DNA of 64,000 nt from Macrosoma leucophasiata (lineage: Eukaryota > Arthropoda > Insecta > Lepidoptera > Hedylidae), in NCBI GenBank assembly GCA_036365455.1, contig JAWQUS010000002.1, forward strand, positions 806,001 through 870,000. Direction: 5' to 3'. The notes under the pieces are model-generated. The model was given only the letters and a program-made list of their open reading frames with translations, was not told where the DNA came from and searched no databases. Below are positions 53,508-63,783 of the stretch, piece by piece (within the stretch, counting starts at the first letter, position 1; each line of letters opens with the position of its first letter). The translations under genes and the position numbers were made by a program.

Positions 53508-54825
53508 ATATGATGATTTCGTCAAGGCAGATCTGCTGGTGATCTTCTAGTATATCTCACGCACTATTGGTCTCACGCCTTGGACAAGAGTGGGGAGGCA
53601 TTGGCTGTAAGCCTGGATATTGCTAAGGCCTTTGACCGGGTCTGGCACGGGGCACTTCTCGCGAAATTGCCATCTTACGGTCTTCCCGAGGGGCTATGCA
53701 ACTGGACAGCCAGTTTTCTGTCTGAGCGTTTTATACAGGTCTTAGTTGACGGTCAACGCTCAGACAGACTACCTATCAACGCTGGTGTGCCGCAAGGCTC
53801 TGTGCTATCTCCCACGCTTTTTCTTCTGCATATCAATGAAATGTTGGAGCAAAACTCCAATTTTCATTGCTATGCGGATGATAGCACGGGAGATGCACAC
53901 TATACAAGCCGTGCAAATGCCTCTCGGACACTTATCGAAGAAAGCAGGACTAGACTTGTGTCTGAAGTCGAGCACTCTCTGGAGCGGGTCTCAGATTGGG
54001 GTCGACTCAATTTAGTGCAGTTCAACCCCTCGAAGACACAAGTCTGCGCGTTCACCGCTAAAAAAACCCCATTCATTGTAGCACCACAGTTCCAGGGCAC
54101 TCCGCTTGCCATTGGTAAGAGTATCGGTATCCTGGGCGTTGACATATCGAACGAAGTGCAATTTGGGAGTCACATTGAGTGTAAGACCAAGTTGGCATCC
54201 AAAAAGTTGGGGGTGCTTAACAAAGCGAGGCAGTATTTCACATCGGGGCAGCTACTACAGCTTTATAAGGCCCAAGTGCGGCCCCATCTGGAATACTGCT
54301 CTCATTTGTGGGCGGGATCCCCCAAGTACCAGCTTGGTCCACTTGACTCCCTACAAAAACGCGCCGTTCGTATTGTTAACGATCCGGGACTTACAGACAG
54401 GCTCGAACATCTGAGCCTGCGCAGAGATATTGGTAGTCTGTGCGTGTTATACCGTCTCTACAATGGTGAGTGCTCTGTCGAACTGTTCGACATGGTACCA
54501 CCGTCTCTTTTTCTACACCGTACTACCCGCCAAAGAGAGAAGTTTCACCCTCACCGACTGGACACCTGGCAGTGCTCAACGGTGCGGTTTTCTCGTTCGT
54601 TTCTGCCCAGAACGTGTAAATTGTGGAACGAACTTCCCTCTGAGGTGTTCCCTCGGTGCTACAATATGGGGTTCTTCAAAAATGGCGTCAAAAGAGTCCT
54701 TCAGGGCTGGCAGCGCGTTGGCAACTCCCCTGGTGTTGCAAATGTCCATAGGCGACGGTGACCACTTACCATCAGGTGGCCCGTCTGCTTGTCTGTCAAC
54801 TTAATGACATAAAAAAAAAAATATG
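53508..54825 (+). mobile_element. Non-LTR LINE (CR1/Jockey-like), 5'-truncated, with ATATG target duplication
   Basis: Insert 53513-54820 between ATATG (53508-53512) and ATATG (54821-54825). Contains the RT C-terminal half, a 3' UTR 'accacttaccatcaggtggcccgtctgcttgtctgtcaac' and the end 'cataaaaaaaaaaa'. It is in sense orientation with pasilla, about 0.5 kb before the KH1b exon. Confidence 0.85.
53513..54761 (+). CDS. LINE reverse transcriptase, N-terminally truncated
   Basis: The open frame can be read from the insertion border (RQGRSAGDLL at about 53523) through ALAVSLDIAKAFDRVWHGAL (first catalytic Asp), AGVPQGSVLSPTLFLLHIN and the CYADDS box (Asp about 100-101 from the TTG at 53580), to the thumb and the C-terminal 'TCKLWNELPSEVFP' block, with a stop after the last Arg at 54759-54761. 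No stops or frameshifts in about 410 codons, so a young copy. Endonuclease and first RT motifs are missing. It has no start codon of its own and is not expected to be functional. Confidence 0.85.
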
Positions 54826-55070
54826 GGCTACGTACCTACCTACTCATAGGTTTGAAGTCGGTGCCAAGCCAATAGTGCGGCCCGCGCGTTAGGACTAATG
54901 TTGTGGTGTTACAGTACCTACTATGTTAAGCTATCAAATACGGCTATTTGAAGCGCACTATTGCTTTGGCACCGACTTCAAACCTATGAGTAGGTAAGTA
55001 CGTAGCCCATATTAAAGTAATTGAGTTTATTTTTCGCTTTTTAGTGTTTTTGTCTATTCCGTTTTGAATT

Positions 55071-55279
55071 TTTTTTTTAATGTAATAGAAGCAATAAAAG
55101 CAAATGATAAAGTTCACTTTGATGATGATTCAATAATGCAGCCTAATTCTCTATCTACGCGAGACCCAAAGATCTAAATGTAAACACGTCACTCCTAAGG
55201 CTTCAGACGTTTTCGTTCCGTGCCTGAAAAGGGCCATAATAATGACGCCTTCGCCACTAAAGTTCTGCCACCAGTAAAA
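55071..55279 (-). repeat. Old family A copy ending beside the pasilla acceptor
   Basis: Reverse landmarks, diverged: 'tttttttttaatgtaatag', 'aagttcactttgatgatg', 'aatgcagcct', 'cactcctaaggcttcag', 'ttctgccaccagtaaaa'. Its 5' end is 53 bases from the exon start at 55333. Confidence 0.6.
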
Positions 55280-55332
55280 ACTGTTGCGAATTTTTGTGCC
55301 GATTACTTATCTTCTCCTCTCGTTTGCTTCAG

Positions 55333-55487
55333 GTACAACAGAGCGCGCTTGCCTGATAACCGGCTCGGTGGAAGGCATCATGGTTGTGCTGGACTTCATC
55401 ATGGAGAAGATAAAGGAGAAACCAGAGCTGGTCAAACCATTCCCGGAAGGTGTCGACACTAAAATGCCACAAGACAGAGATAAACAG
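55333..55487 (+). CDS. ps: pasilla/NOVA coding exon: second half of KH1 plus linker
   Basis: After acceptor 'cgtttgcttcag' the exon continues the split Gly codon and reads TTERACLITGSVEGIMVVLD, then FIMEKIKEKPEL, the beta3-alpha3 part that completes KH1. It then gives a linker ending PQDRDKQ. The donor is CAG|gttagt (55487/55488). 155 nt, entering in phase 1 and leaving in phase 0. The sequence follows directly on ...SHDFYPG of the 13997-14143 exon, giving a gap-free KH1. In the family the next exon begins KH2 ('IKILVPN'-like); it is not in the window. Annotated as internal coding exon of the splicing regulator. Confidence 0.95.
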
Positions 55488-56690
55488 GTTAGTCATTATC
55501 AAATACTGTGTCAAAATGTAGTTTATCAGAGACGGTAGGCATCTATCGGAACATTTAGAAATGACCGATGTTATAATAATAAGCTTTGAAAAAACTACAC
55601 TTTTTTAAAAGCTCAGCTTAATGTTTATTTACAACATGTGTGTGTTTGAGTATTAACAAATACTTAAAAATATTAAAAACTAGGTAAAACCTATTAATAC
55701 GTACTTGGTACCTATAAATCACTCAAATCTGCATGTTTTTGAAGAAATCTTTCGGTATCGTCTCCGATAGATATAGACGATGTCTTTCTTAATTATATTC
55801 TGTGTAAAATGTACCCTGAAAGTCCATAATTCCTGACAAAATTTATTTGCGACGTGTTAACCTGCTATGCGTAAACCATTTAGGTACAATTATTTTTCTT
55901 TACGTCTTCCGCTAATGACACACGACAGTTTCTCAAGAAAATATTAGAATAATCTTCAACTTAATCCCGTAGCTCCCGAGAAAAGTCCATTTGGTCCTTC
56001 GAGCCGGATCCCTAAGGAATAGTCCTTTAAATTAGAGACAGTACGCTCCTGTGACACTAATTACGGTGCCACATAAACAATTAACATGGATACTCAGCTG
56101 CCCTTTAGCGACAGATAAATTACGCAGTAGTAACAAAATTATAGCAAATTATTGGACCCAATTGAAATTAAACTCGACAAATAACAGCCGTACATTTTCA
56201 TGAATATTACGTTCGGCTTCCCCTTTTATGTTACGCTTACGACTCCTCGGCACTTTGTTTGTAGATCATTGGTCTAAAATTGGATGTGGGTTTACTTTGT
56301 TTCTCATCAGGGTATATTATTTTGCTTGTAACCGAAAATAATCTGCCATGTTCAGTTTTAATATGACATTATGACCAAAATGTATTCTTTAACCGCCTCT
56401 GGGTTTACGTGGGTGGGACAACGGGAAATTATCTTTTGGCTGGCTTTCTCTGAGCCACAATTAAATCTTTTTGAATTTTATAAACTATACCTACTTCTGT
56501 TTTGCTCGTAAAAATGGTTTTTCAGCGCTGAGCGGCGATTTTGTAAGGGTACTTCTGAGAAATAAAATAACCTTTTCTAAAAACTTGCCTTGCCTGCTTG
56601 ATATAGGAAGCCGAAATAAACTGCTAGGGATACACGGATATTATTCAGTAATTTGGTTGATTGAGGAAACTTTGTTTTTATTATAAATTG
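55488..56690. other. Start of next pasilla intron, no element recognised
   Basis: No KH2 exon and no repeat relative seen in these 1.2 kb. Confidence 0.4.
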
Positions 56691-56694
56691 GTAG

Positions 56695-56970
56695 AACTGC
56701 AGCGACGGAGGTCGCGGGCGTAGGCACCACCGCATTACCTAATATACATGCCGCTAAATGGTAGTGTTCAGCACTATCGTGTTCCGGTCAGGTGGTAATG
56801 TACGGCCCTATAATTTCCGGCACAGAGGCATAACACCTTAGGCCTCAGGAGTGGTAACGCATCTGCATTTTGACCTTGGTCTTTGTGTGGGTGTTTATAG
56901 GCTGCAGTTATCACTTAACATCAACGTGAACTGCATGCTTGTTTGCCACTTCCATTACATAAAAAAAATG
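56695..56970 (+). repeat. Family A retroposon, full-length forward copy
   Basis: 'gtagaactgcagcgacggag...ggcaccaccgcattacctaatatacatgccgc...gtgttccggtcaggtggtaatgtacggcc...gcatgcttgtttgccacttccattacataaaaaaaa'. Close to consensus. Confidence 0.85.
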
Positions 56971-58404
56971 CCATCACGTTTCAAAGTTATCTATATCCAT
57001 TTTTCACTGACTGGCGAATAATCTTTTTAAGGTGGATTTCGCAAACATTTACACAAAGTTTAACTTGAAATGCCACTGAAATGTTCATGTGTATTCTCTG
57101 CTCAAGCTTAAACTGCATGTTAAATGGTTTATGTAACAACAGGGAATTTTCTAAACTCAATCAAATGTAATTTTTATTACAACCGCTTAAAAGGTGTCTG
57201 TGTGGTCAAACGGCCAGTTCCCTGACAGCACGTCGCTCAGAACTGAAAAATCTCGGCTCAGTAACATTCCAACTACAAATTAAACTTTTACCAAACTAAC
57301 AATTTTAACAAAAGCATTCGTTTTTTACCTTTGTGAAATCAACTCTTAAGTTTTCTAAGACGTATAGGTTTGCTATTTTAACTATTTAAACCTAAATAGT
57401 AACAAAACTATTAATGCATTAATGATGTTAAGCAATAGTGCATCAATTGTAGTATGTACGAATGTATCTTCCAATTAATTTTAGCTGTACAGAAACAGCG
57501 GATTTATAATTCAGCTAGCGTATCGTCAGCCTTTCGCTCGTTAGCCTACAAACGGTGCAGTCCTTTTCTGTTCTTCCTTAATGTTTTATCAACTGCGCAT
57601 CTGCAGCCTGCGAAAATTCTGAGTCACGTGTTGGATGCTAATCGTTGCATCACGACATGGCATTGCTCTCTGTGATCATAGGAACGTTATTCACTTCAGA
57701 CACATGGATGGATGGAAAATTATCAATATTTCATGGGAATAAAGCAATTTTTATTCTTATCTCGCTAAAACTATAACTAAAATGTTTTTTTTTAATCTAC
57801 CCGACTAGTCTGCCAGACTTCAAGGTACCATTAGTTAATTTTGCGTTAATTTGAACGCTACGCAGGTTGCATATAATTTTTGAAACTGATTGAACAAATA
57901 TCACCTTTGTCTGCCCTGGACTACGGAAGCTGAAAAGCGACTGAAACTTCGGGTTGATTTTAAAACTCATTTTAGTTTAATGAGATAAATCCGTAAGAAT
58001 AGTTTTATTTCTAAGATTACTGTAGCCCGCAAACAGCTAAGAAAACATCTCCACAATATTTTTTTTGTGATTTTCCGCAATAAATGTTATGTTAATAGTA
58101 AAATTTTTCGAACAACGATTGCTGAATGAATTTAGCGAGTCAAGTCTCTAATGCAACTAGCGCGAACATTCCACATCCTCTGTGTTTGTGTTATAACAAC
58201 GCCCCATTTGGGGAGCAAAGTTAACGAAATAAATATAAATTAAAGTTTGTAGAGAGAGCCAGAAATGCACGGAGTTTATTTTTGTGTGTTTCTTGGTATT
58301 ACGCCGTATACCGGTGATTTGGAGGATAGGTAGGGGAATGGGAGGTAGTGGGAAATCAGTGTTAATCGGTATAAGCACTTAACGTTTCAACTAGTGCGCA
58401 TCAG
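56971..58404. other. Intronic stretch without recognised element
   Basis: No gene seen. 57617-57654 ('attctgagtca...cgttgcatcacga') resembles the sequence on either side of the gypsy insertion (see findings). Confidence 0.4.
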
Positions 58405-58577
58405 CGCACTGTATGGCCCCGTAATAACTATCACAGAGACGTAACAACTTAGGTCTCAGGGGTGGCAACGCATCTCCGTTTTGACCTCTGGTTTTTGTGT
58501 CGATGTGTATAAGCTGCAGTCATCACTCAACATCAATGTGAGCTGAATACTTTTTGCCACATTCCTTAAGTAAAAAA
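58405..58577 (+). repeat. Family A retroposon, 5'-truncated forward copy
   Basis: 'gtatggccccgtaataactatcacagagac...ggtctcaggggtggcaac...cagtcatcactcaacatcaatg...gccacattccttaagtaaaaaaa'. Confidence 0.8.
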
Positions 58578-58618
58578 AGCAATCGTCTGCCCGTGGAAAC
58601 GCTGATTCTGAGTCAATG

Positions 58619-58804
58619 TGTGGGGTGGTGTGTGTTGGAAGTAAAAGCCAGAAAACTCTTGAAACACTTATTTATTTTTAGCTGCATTTAACACATCCTT
58701 CACTTTCCGCCATCTTCCTATTATATCTCCCTCTTTCATTCACTCATCTCATCTCTCGCTCGCTCATCCTTACGTTCCGTCCCTTGCATCCGACAATTCC
58801 CACA
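58619..58804 (-). repeat. 3' LTR of the gypsy element
   Basis: 186 bp, TGTGGGG...CCCACA on the plus strand. Identical to the 5' LTR by visual comparison. Short for a Ty3/gypsy LTR. Confidence 0.95.
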
Positions 58805-59553
58805 ATTCGGCCTTCCTGCTCCTTGTCTGTCCCCAGACAACTTTCACTCTGACTCTAATTAATAACAAAACTATATAAAACAACATCACACATTCACACC
58901 TTCAATATACAGCTTCAGCTTACTTTAATAAACACATGACATCTTAAGTTAACACATTTTACACGTTTACCTATCAAACTAGTCTTAGGCTATACACCCT
59001 ACAAATCCAACTATAAGCTTTTAGTAACTTACAACTTTAGAATTAAAACTCCTTAGGAAAATTTCAATTACACGCTAATAAGACCAACATAACATTAACA
59101 TCGAACATCTTGAACCTCTCAAGTGAAATTTTACATTTCAAATAACATCTAACAAATCTAGCTAGAAAACAAACCAAAATATTTAAAGTAAAGTGTAAAT
59201 ATTTTAATTAAGTACACAACAACTTACAATATACCTACTAAACTTAATTAATCTTATCTTAAAACAACTCATAGACCAGAAACTAAAATAATGAAAATAG
59301 AGTGCAACTACTTTTAGGTAAGTATACAACTTTAGGAATGCCTACTGCGCTTAAATAGCATCTTTCTTTAAAAAAAACAAACACACAACAGAAACAAAAC
59401 CTTTGAAATACAAATTAACAATTTTGTTTGTTACAACTTTAGGTTACAATTCCCTTCATATGCATAACTGTTACAACAAAGAATAAGTTCAAAATTGCTT
59501 TGACAACTGCTTGCCTGAAAAAAAAAGAAATAGGTATTAAACAAATAAATATG

Positions 59554-62500
59554 TTAATCATCATAGCGGTCACTGTGCTTAGGCCACCTCTTCATATAAT
59601 CAGCAGACGTGGTTGTTTTATTTGGGCCTTCAGTAGAATGATCAACTTTCTCAACTTCATACCTATCCTTCCCCTTGCACTGTGTTACTTCATAAGGGCC
59701 TAAGTATTTGGGACGCAACTTTAAACCAGGGCCATATTGTGTCCTTTTTATAGCAACATGGTCTCCTAAATTATATTGTAAACTCTCTTTTCTCTTTTTG
59801 TTGTAGGTCCTCATATTCTCCTCTTGTATTTTCATAATCTGCTGTCTAGCCTTAAGTCTACTTTCCTCTCTGTCTTCTGAGTACTGTTTGGCATCTTCTT
59901 CTTGTAATACTTCAATAATTCTTAAGTCTTCTGGACATCTCATTTTGGTACCCATGAGTAACTCGAAGGGTGTAGTATTTATACTACGCTGGAATGTACT
60001 GTTCAGAGCTCTCTGAACCTTGCTTACGTAACGGTACCATACCCCATTGTTCTCTATACACAGCTTAGTCAAAGCGGGTATAATGATTCTATGGACTCTT
60101 TCTACTTGGCCGTTGCCACGAGGAACTCCAGTAGTTATCTTAATGTGTTGAATATTCTCTTCTTCACAATATTCCTGAAACTCCCGGCTGGTAAACGCAG
60201 TACCTCTGTCTGAAATTATTCTCCTTGGATTACCAAAGGTCTGTTGATGTATTCGCAATTTATTAAGTGTTTCTGAACTCGAAGTCGTCTTCGTAGGGAA
60301 CAACCACACAAATTTTGTGAAGGAATCTATAATTGTAAGTATATGATTATACTGTTTCTTTGTTTCTGTCAGTGGCCCCAAATGATCTAGATGTAAAGTG
60401 TCAAAAGGTAAGCTCTCTTTATTAATCGGGTTTAGAAACCCTTCTTGTTTTCCCTCCTTTCTGGCTGCTAACAGGCATGGAATACAGCTTCTTAAGAAAT
60501 CATCCAATTTCTTATCAACATCTTTGATATAGTAGTCCGTTGAGAGTAAATCTTTCATTTTGACTTTGCCGAAGTGGCCATTACTATGTACTCTCTTAAT
60601 CGTCTCTCTCTCTAGTGTTTTGGGAACTACTAGCTGCTTCTGGACACCTTTATACAACACATCATCTTCTAACCAAAAATCTTCATAAGAGCTCCTCTTT
60701 AAAATTTCTTTAATGGCTCTCAAAGCGTCATCATCATCTTGTGCCTTTTTAAAATTATTTTTCAGTGTTGTAGTAACTGCGACATAAGGAATTCTGCTCA
60801 GTGCGTCTGTATGCCTCATCTTAATGCCAGCTCTGTGCTCTATTTCAAAATCATATTCGTTCAACATCAACACCCATCGTGCTACTTTTGCAGTTAAGTC
60901 CTTCTTCTTTAGAGTCAACTCAAAAGCTTTGCAGTCTGTAACAATCTTAAAATGAATGCCGTAGAGATAGTGCCTGTATTTCTTTACGCCTTCAACTATA
61001 GCTAGAGCCTCCAGTTCATAACTACAATACCGGCTTTGAGCATCGTTCGTTCTCCTGCTCATGTAATGCACTGGATGCAGGCCTGAGTCAGGATGATACT
61101 GCATTAAAATGGCTGCAAATGCTAAACTGGATGCATCTGTATGCAATTCTGTTCGTAGTTGAGGATTAAATATCTTCAACACTGGTTCGCTCATTAATCT
61201 AGACTTCAGATTCAAAAATGCACTTCTCTCTTCTTTTTCAAATATAAACTCCTTATTCTTCTTTAATAAATCCGTCAAGGGCTTAGCTATCAATGCATAA
61301 TTTTCTATATACTTTCTAAAGTACCCTGTTAATCCAACGAAACTGTGCAATTCTTTTAAAGTTCTTGGTTGAGGATAATCAGCCACTACTTTTATCTTAT
61401 CTGTACTCGGTCTAATTTCTCCATTTTCTATGATGTGACCTAAATATTCTATCTTTTTATGAAGTAAGTTCGCTTTCTTCCAATTGATTGACAATCCAAA
61501 TTTTGATGCTACTTCTAATACTTGCTGAAGTCTTTCTAGTCCTTGTTCCTCAGTTTGAGCTGGAATTACAATATCATCAATAAAAATCATCATACTTCCT
61601 TTAGAAATCAAATCCCTGAAAACAATGCTGACATAACGCATAAAAGCCTTCGGACAAATTGATAAACCAAAAGGTGCACGTAAAAACTCGAATTGCCCAT
61701 GATGTGTCACAAACGATGTGTACCGTATAGAATCTTCACTAATGCTTAAATGGAAAAACCCATTCTTCAAATCAAGAACGCTAAATACCTTCGCTCCCAG
61801 CAATTTATCTATCAAGTCATCTATAATTGGCAGTGGGAATTCGTCCTTCACTATCTTTGCATTCAGTCGCCTGTAATCTACACACACTCTAACTGACCCA
61901 TCCTTTTTACGAACCAACACTACTGGGCTTGAATAATCAGAATAGCTTACCCGTATAATTCCGTCTCGTAACCACTCTTCAACCTGATTCTCTACCAGCT
62001 GTTGTTCTGCCAGTGCCAGCCGTCGAGGTCGCTGCGCCACAGGTACGTCATCTTTCAGTACAATCTTAAGCTCCATTGGCACCTCATGAGTCTTCATCGG
62101 CTGGTAACCTTCTATACGTCTTATCACCTCTTCTTTAACATCCTGGTTGCGAACATGATCTAAAAAAACATTTACACACCCCGTAAAACAATCAACCCTA
62201 CCTAACCAGTCACAGTTGTCAGGTAAAAACCTTATAGATCCATCCCTAAATAAAACAGTGCATAATTTAAGGAAATCGCTACCCAAAATTGCCTCATACG
62301 GCATTGCTTCAACAGGTACTAAGTGAAAAACAACATTTTCATACAACTTGCAGTTAATTTCGATATTTAAATGTACTTTGCCAAGTGAAAAGACTTTAGT
62401 TTGTCCGAGACCGGTTAAAACAATCGGATCATTACACAAAACATTTTTATTTCGGAAACTACTTTGAAAAGCTATCATTGAAAGTAAATTTACCTCTGAT

Positions 62501-63591
62501 CCAGTGTCAACTAAAGCCTTAATCGACTTATCACAAATCTTAATTGATATTAAATTATTCTCACAACTATCTTGACATATAACCTCACTTTGTACACTTG
62601 ACACATTACTGTCACCTGTCAAATCCGCGTTTCGTTCCTGCTCCAACGTTGTCACGCACAAAGTCTCTGATGACACCAACATTTTATTATTTTCACACCG
62701 CGTTTCGTTCGTCGAATAATCTTGAGACGGCGTCACGGTTGCCTCGTCTTTACCACGTGACCCGAACATTGCCGACCGGGGCCGAACCGCACCCGAACTC
62801 TTATCACCGCCGGATCCGCTCGTATTCACAACAACTTGTTTCTGAGTACAATGGCGACTTATATGCCCGTAGGAATTACACTTGAAGCATTTTACACCAT
62901 TTGGACACGCTGATGCCACATGACTCCCTTCTCCACAATTATAGCACCGTCCTTGACCCGTACTCCGCCTGGAACCGCCACTTTGATATGTAGCATTCTG
63001 TGCTTGTTTTGGTTTAGAATGTTGCTTCGTCTTATCATTCTTAACTTTTTCGTAAATCAGTATCTTGTCTTTCAAGGCCGCGTACGTCGTAACACCATAC
63101 AACATGATTTTATATGGGTCGTCGTCTTTCTCGATCCCATCGATGATGTATTGTATTGCTACATAATCGGGAAACTTGGCGCGCTTGCCCAATTCCTTCA
63201 TGATGAGCATATATTGGGTATATGTTTCGTCTTTGCGTTTTCGCCGTGTCGACATAATCTCATGCATTTCTTTTGCGTTAATTATGTCAGGGAATTCTCT
63301 AAGAAGGGCGGCTTTCAAATCTTCGTATGTCTTAAATGTTTTTTCAGACCTGAGCCATAGTTCTGCAGTCCCGGTGAGGGATCTACGTGCCACTATTAAT
63401 TTTTGTGTGGTACTCCACTGGAAAATATCGGCGTTGTCGTCGATGTCCTGCGCCCACTTCACCGAGGAATATGTTTTATCATCCCCGCTGAACTTCGCTA
63501 TGACCCCATCCAAACAAAACTTGGCCGCCATGCCATCCATACCATGAAGCATGCTGCCACTTCCACTTCTATCGTCTTTTTCTAAAGCCAT
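59554..63591 (-). CDS. Gag-Pol polyprotein of Ty3/gypsy retrotransposon
   Basis: 1,345 codons in one frame from ATG at 63591, with no frameshift between gag and pol. Domain order: Gag about 30-185; two CCHC zinc knuckles (C216/C219/H224/C229 and C235/C238/H243/C248); aspartic protease with DTGS at 362-365; reverse transcriptase with LDLKNG (Asp607) and FIDD (Asp672-673); RNase H with Asp819, Glu859, Asp886, Asp929; integrase zinc finger H1002/H1006/C1036/C1039 and core Asp1069, Asp1128, Glu1164 (D,D35E). All catalytic residues expected for the family are present. The product would assemble particles, copy the RNA and integrate it. Order RT-RNaseH-IN places it in Ty3/gypsy rather than copia. 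No chromodomain or envelope seen. Confidence 0.95.
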   Translation of the reverse strand: MALEKDDRSGSGSMLHGMDGMAAKFCLDGVIAKFSGDDKTYSSVKWAQDIDDNADIFQWSTTQKLIVARRSLTGTAELWLRSEKTFKTYEDLKAALLREFPDIINAKEMHEIMSTRRKRKDETYTQYMLIMKELGKRAKFPDYVAIQYIIDGIEKDDDPYKIMLYGVTTYAALKDKILIYEKVKNDKTKQHSKPKQAQNATYQSGGSRRSTGQGRCYNCGEGSHVASACPNGVKCFKCNSYGHISRHCTQKQVVVNTSGSGGDKSSGAVRPRSAMFGSRGKDEATVTPSQDYSTNETRCENNKMLVSSETLCVTTLEQERNADLTGDSNVSSVQSEVICQDSCENNLISIKICDKSIKALVDTGSEVNLLSMIAFQSSFRNKNVLCNDPIVLTGLGQTKVFSLGKVHLNIEINCKLYENVVFHLVPVEAMPYEAILGSDFLKLCTVLFRDGSIRFLPDNCDWLGRVDCFTGCVNVFLDHVRNQDVKEEVIRRIEGYQPMKTHEVPMELKIVLKDDVPVAQRPRRLALAEQQLVENQVEEWLRDGIIRVSYSDYSSPVVLVRKKDGSVRVCVDYRRLNAKIVKDEFPLPIIDDLIDKLLGAKVFSVLDLKNGFFHLSISEDSIRYTSFVTHHGQFEFLRAPFGLSICPKAFMRYVSIVFRDLISKGSMMIFIDDIVIPAQTEEQGLERLQQVLEVASKFGLSINWKKANLLHKKIEYLGHIIENGEIRPSTDKIKVVADYPQPRTLKELHSFVGLTGYFRKYIENYALIAKPLTDLLKKNKEFIFEKEERSAFLNLKSRLMSEPVLKIFNPQLRTELHTDASSLAFAAILMQYHPDSGLHPVHYMSRRTNDAQSRYCSYELEALAIVEGVKKYRHYLYGIHFKIVTDCKAFELTLKKKDLTAKVARWVLMLNEYDFEIEHRAGIKMRHTDALSRIPYVAVTTTLKNNFKKAQDDDDALRAIKEILKRSSYEDFWLEDDVLYKGVQKQLVVPKTLERETIKRVHSNGHFGKVKMKDLLSTDYYIKDVDKKLDDFLRSCIPCLLAARKEGKQEGFLNPINKESLPFDTLHLDHLGPLTETKKQYNHILTIIDSFTKFVWLFPTKTTSSSETLNKLRIHQQTFGNPRRIISDRGTAFTSREFQEYCEEENIQHIKITTGVPRGNGQVERVHRIIIPALTKLCIENNGVWYRYVSKVQRALNSTFQRSINTTPFELLMGTKMRCPEDLRIIEVLQEEDAKQYSEDREESRLKARQQIMKIQEENMRTYNKKRKESLQYNLGDHVAIKRTQYGPGLKLRPKYLGPYEVTQCKGKDRYEVEKVDHSTEGPNKTTTSADYMKRWPKHSDRYDD

Positions 63592-63761
63592 CCTTGATTC
63601 TGTCGTTTAATAATCGTCTTATGGTCGTCTTATAATCCCTTTTCACCTTGATTTTCGTCTTATTTTCGTCTTATCGTCGTCCTATCTTCACAACATGCCG
63701 CCATCGGCGCACACGTCTCGTCGTAGTAATATTTCGCCACACTTTTTACTTCACAAACACC

Positions 63762-63779
63762 ATCCCGGACGAGCCCCCA
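63762..63779 (-). other. Primer-binding site, tRNA-Pro type
   Basis: The minus strand reads TGGGGGCTCGTCCGGGAT, complementary to a tRNA-Pro 3' end including CCA. It begins four bases inside the 5' LTR border. Confidence 0.85.
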
Positions 63780-63783
63780 AAGT

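Larger units (their letters stand above)
53448..55070. repeat. Large palindrome interrupted by a LINE
   Basis: The left arm is in two parts (53448-53512 and 54821-54881). The right arm is 54954-55070, with a loop of about 70 bases. Arms share 'caaaaacactaaaaagcgaa', 'aataaactcaattactttaa', 'atgggctacgta', and 'tactcataggtttgaagtcgg'. Without the LINE the whole would be a foldback of about 310 bp. Confidence 0.8.
14144..55332 (+). other. ps: Giant KH1-splitting intron of pasilla (41,189 bp)
   Basis: The boundaries are CCAG|gtaagct and cgtttgcttcag|GTACAAC. They join a codon split after its first base (G|GT, Gly) in the middle of the KH1 domain (...DFYPG / TTER...). The phase is 1. The intron is filled by the transposable elements and repeats listed separately; no nested protein-coding host gene is convincing inside it. 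I found no clear recursive-splicing site (pyrimidine tract followed by AG|GTAAGT) by eye. Confidence 0.9.

Noticed and set aside
14144..55332. Recursive splice (ratchet) sites such as TAG|gtaagt at about 54995 or GAG|gtaagt at about 32305
   Set aside because: No pyrimidine tract upstream; the first lies in a transposon palindrome arm.
59554..63591. Domesticated gag-pol gene
   Set aside because: Identical LTRs, primer site and full pol point to a recent ordinary retrotransposon, not a host gene.
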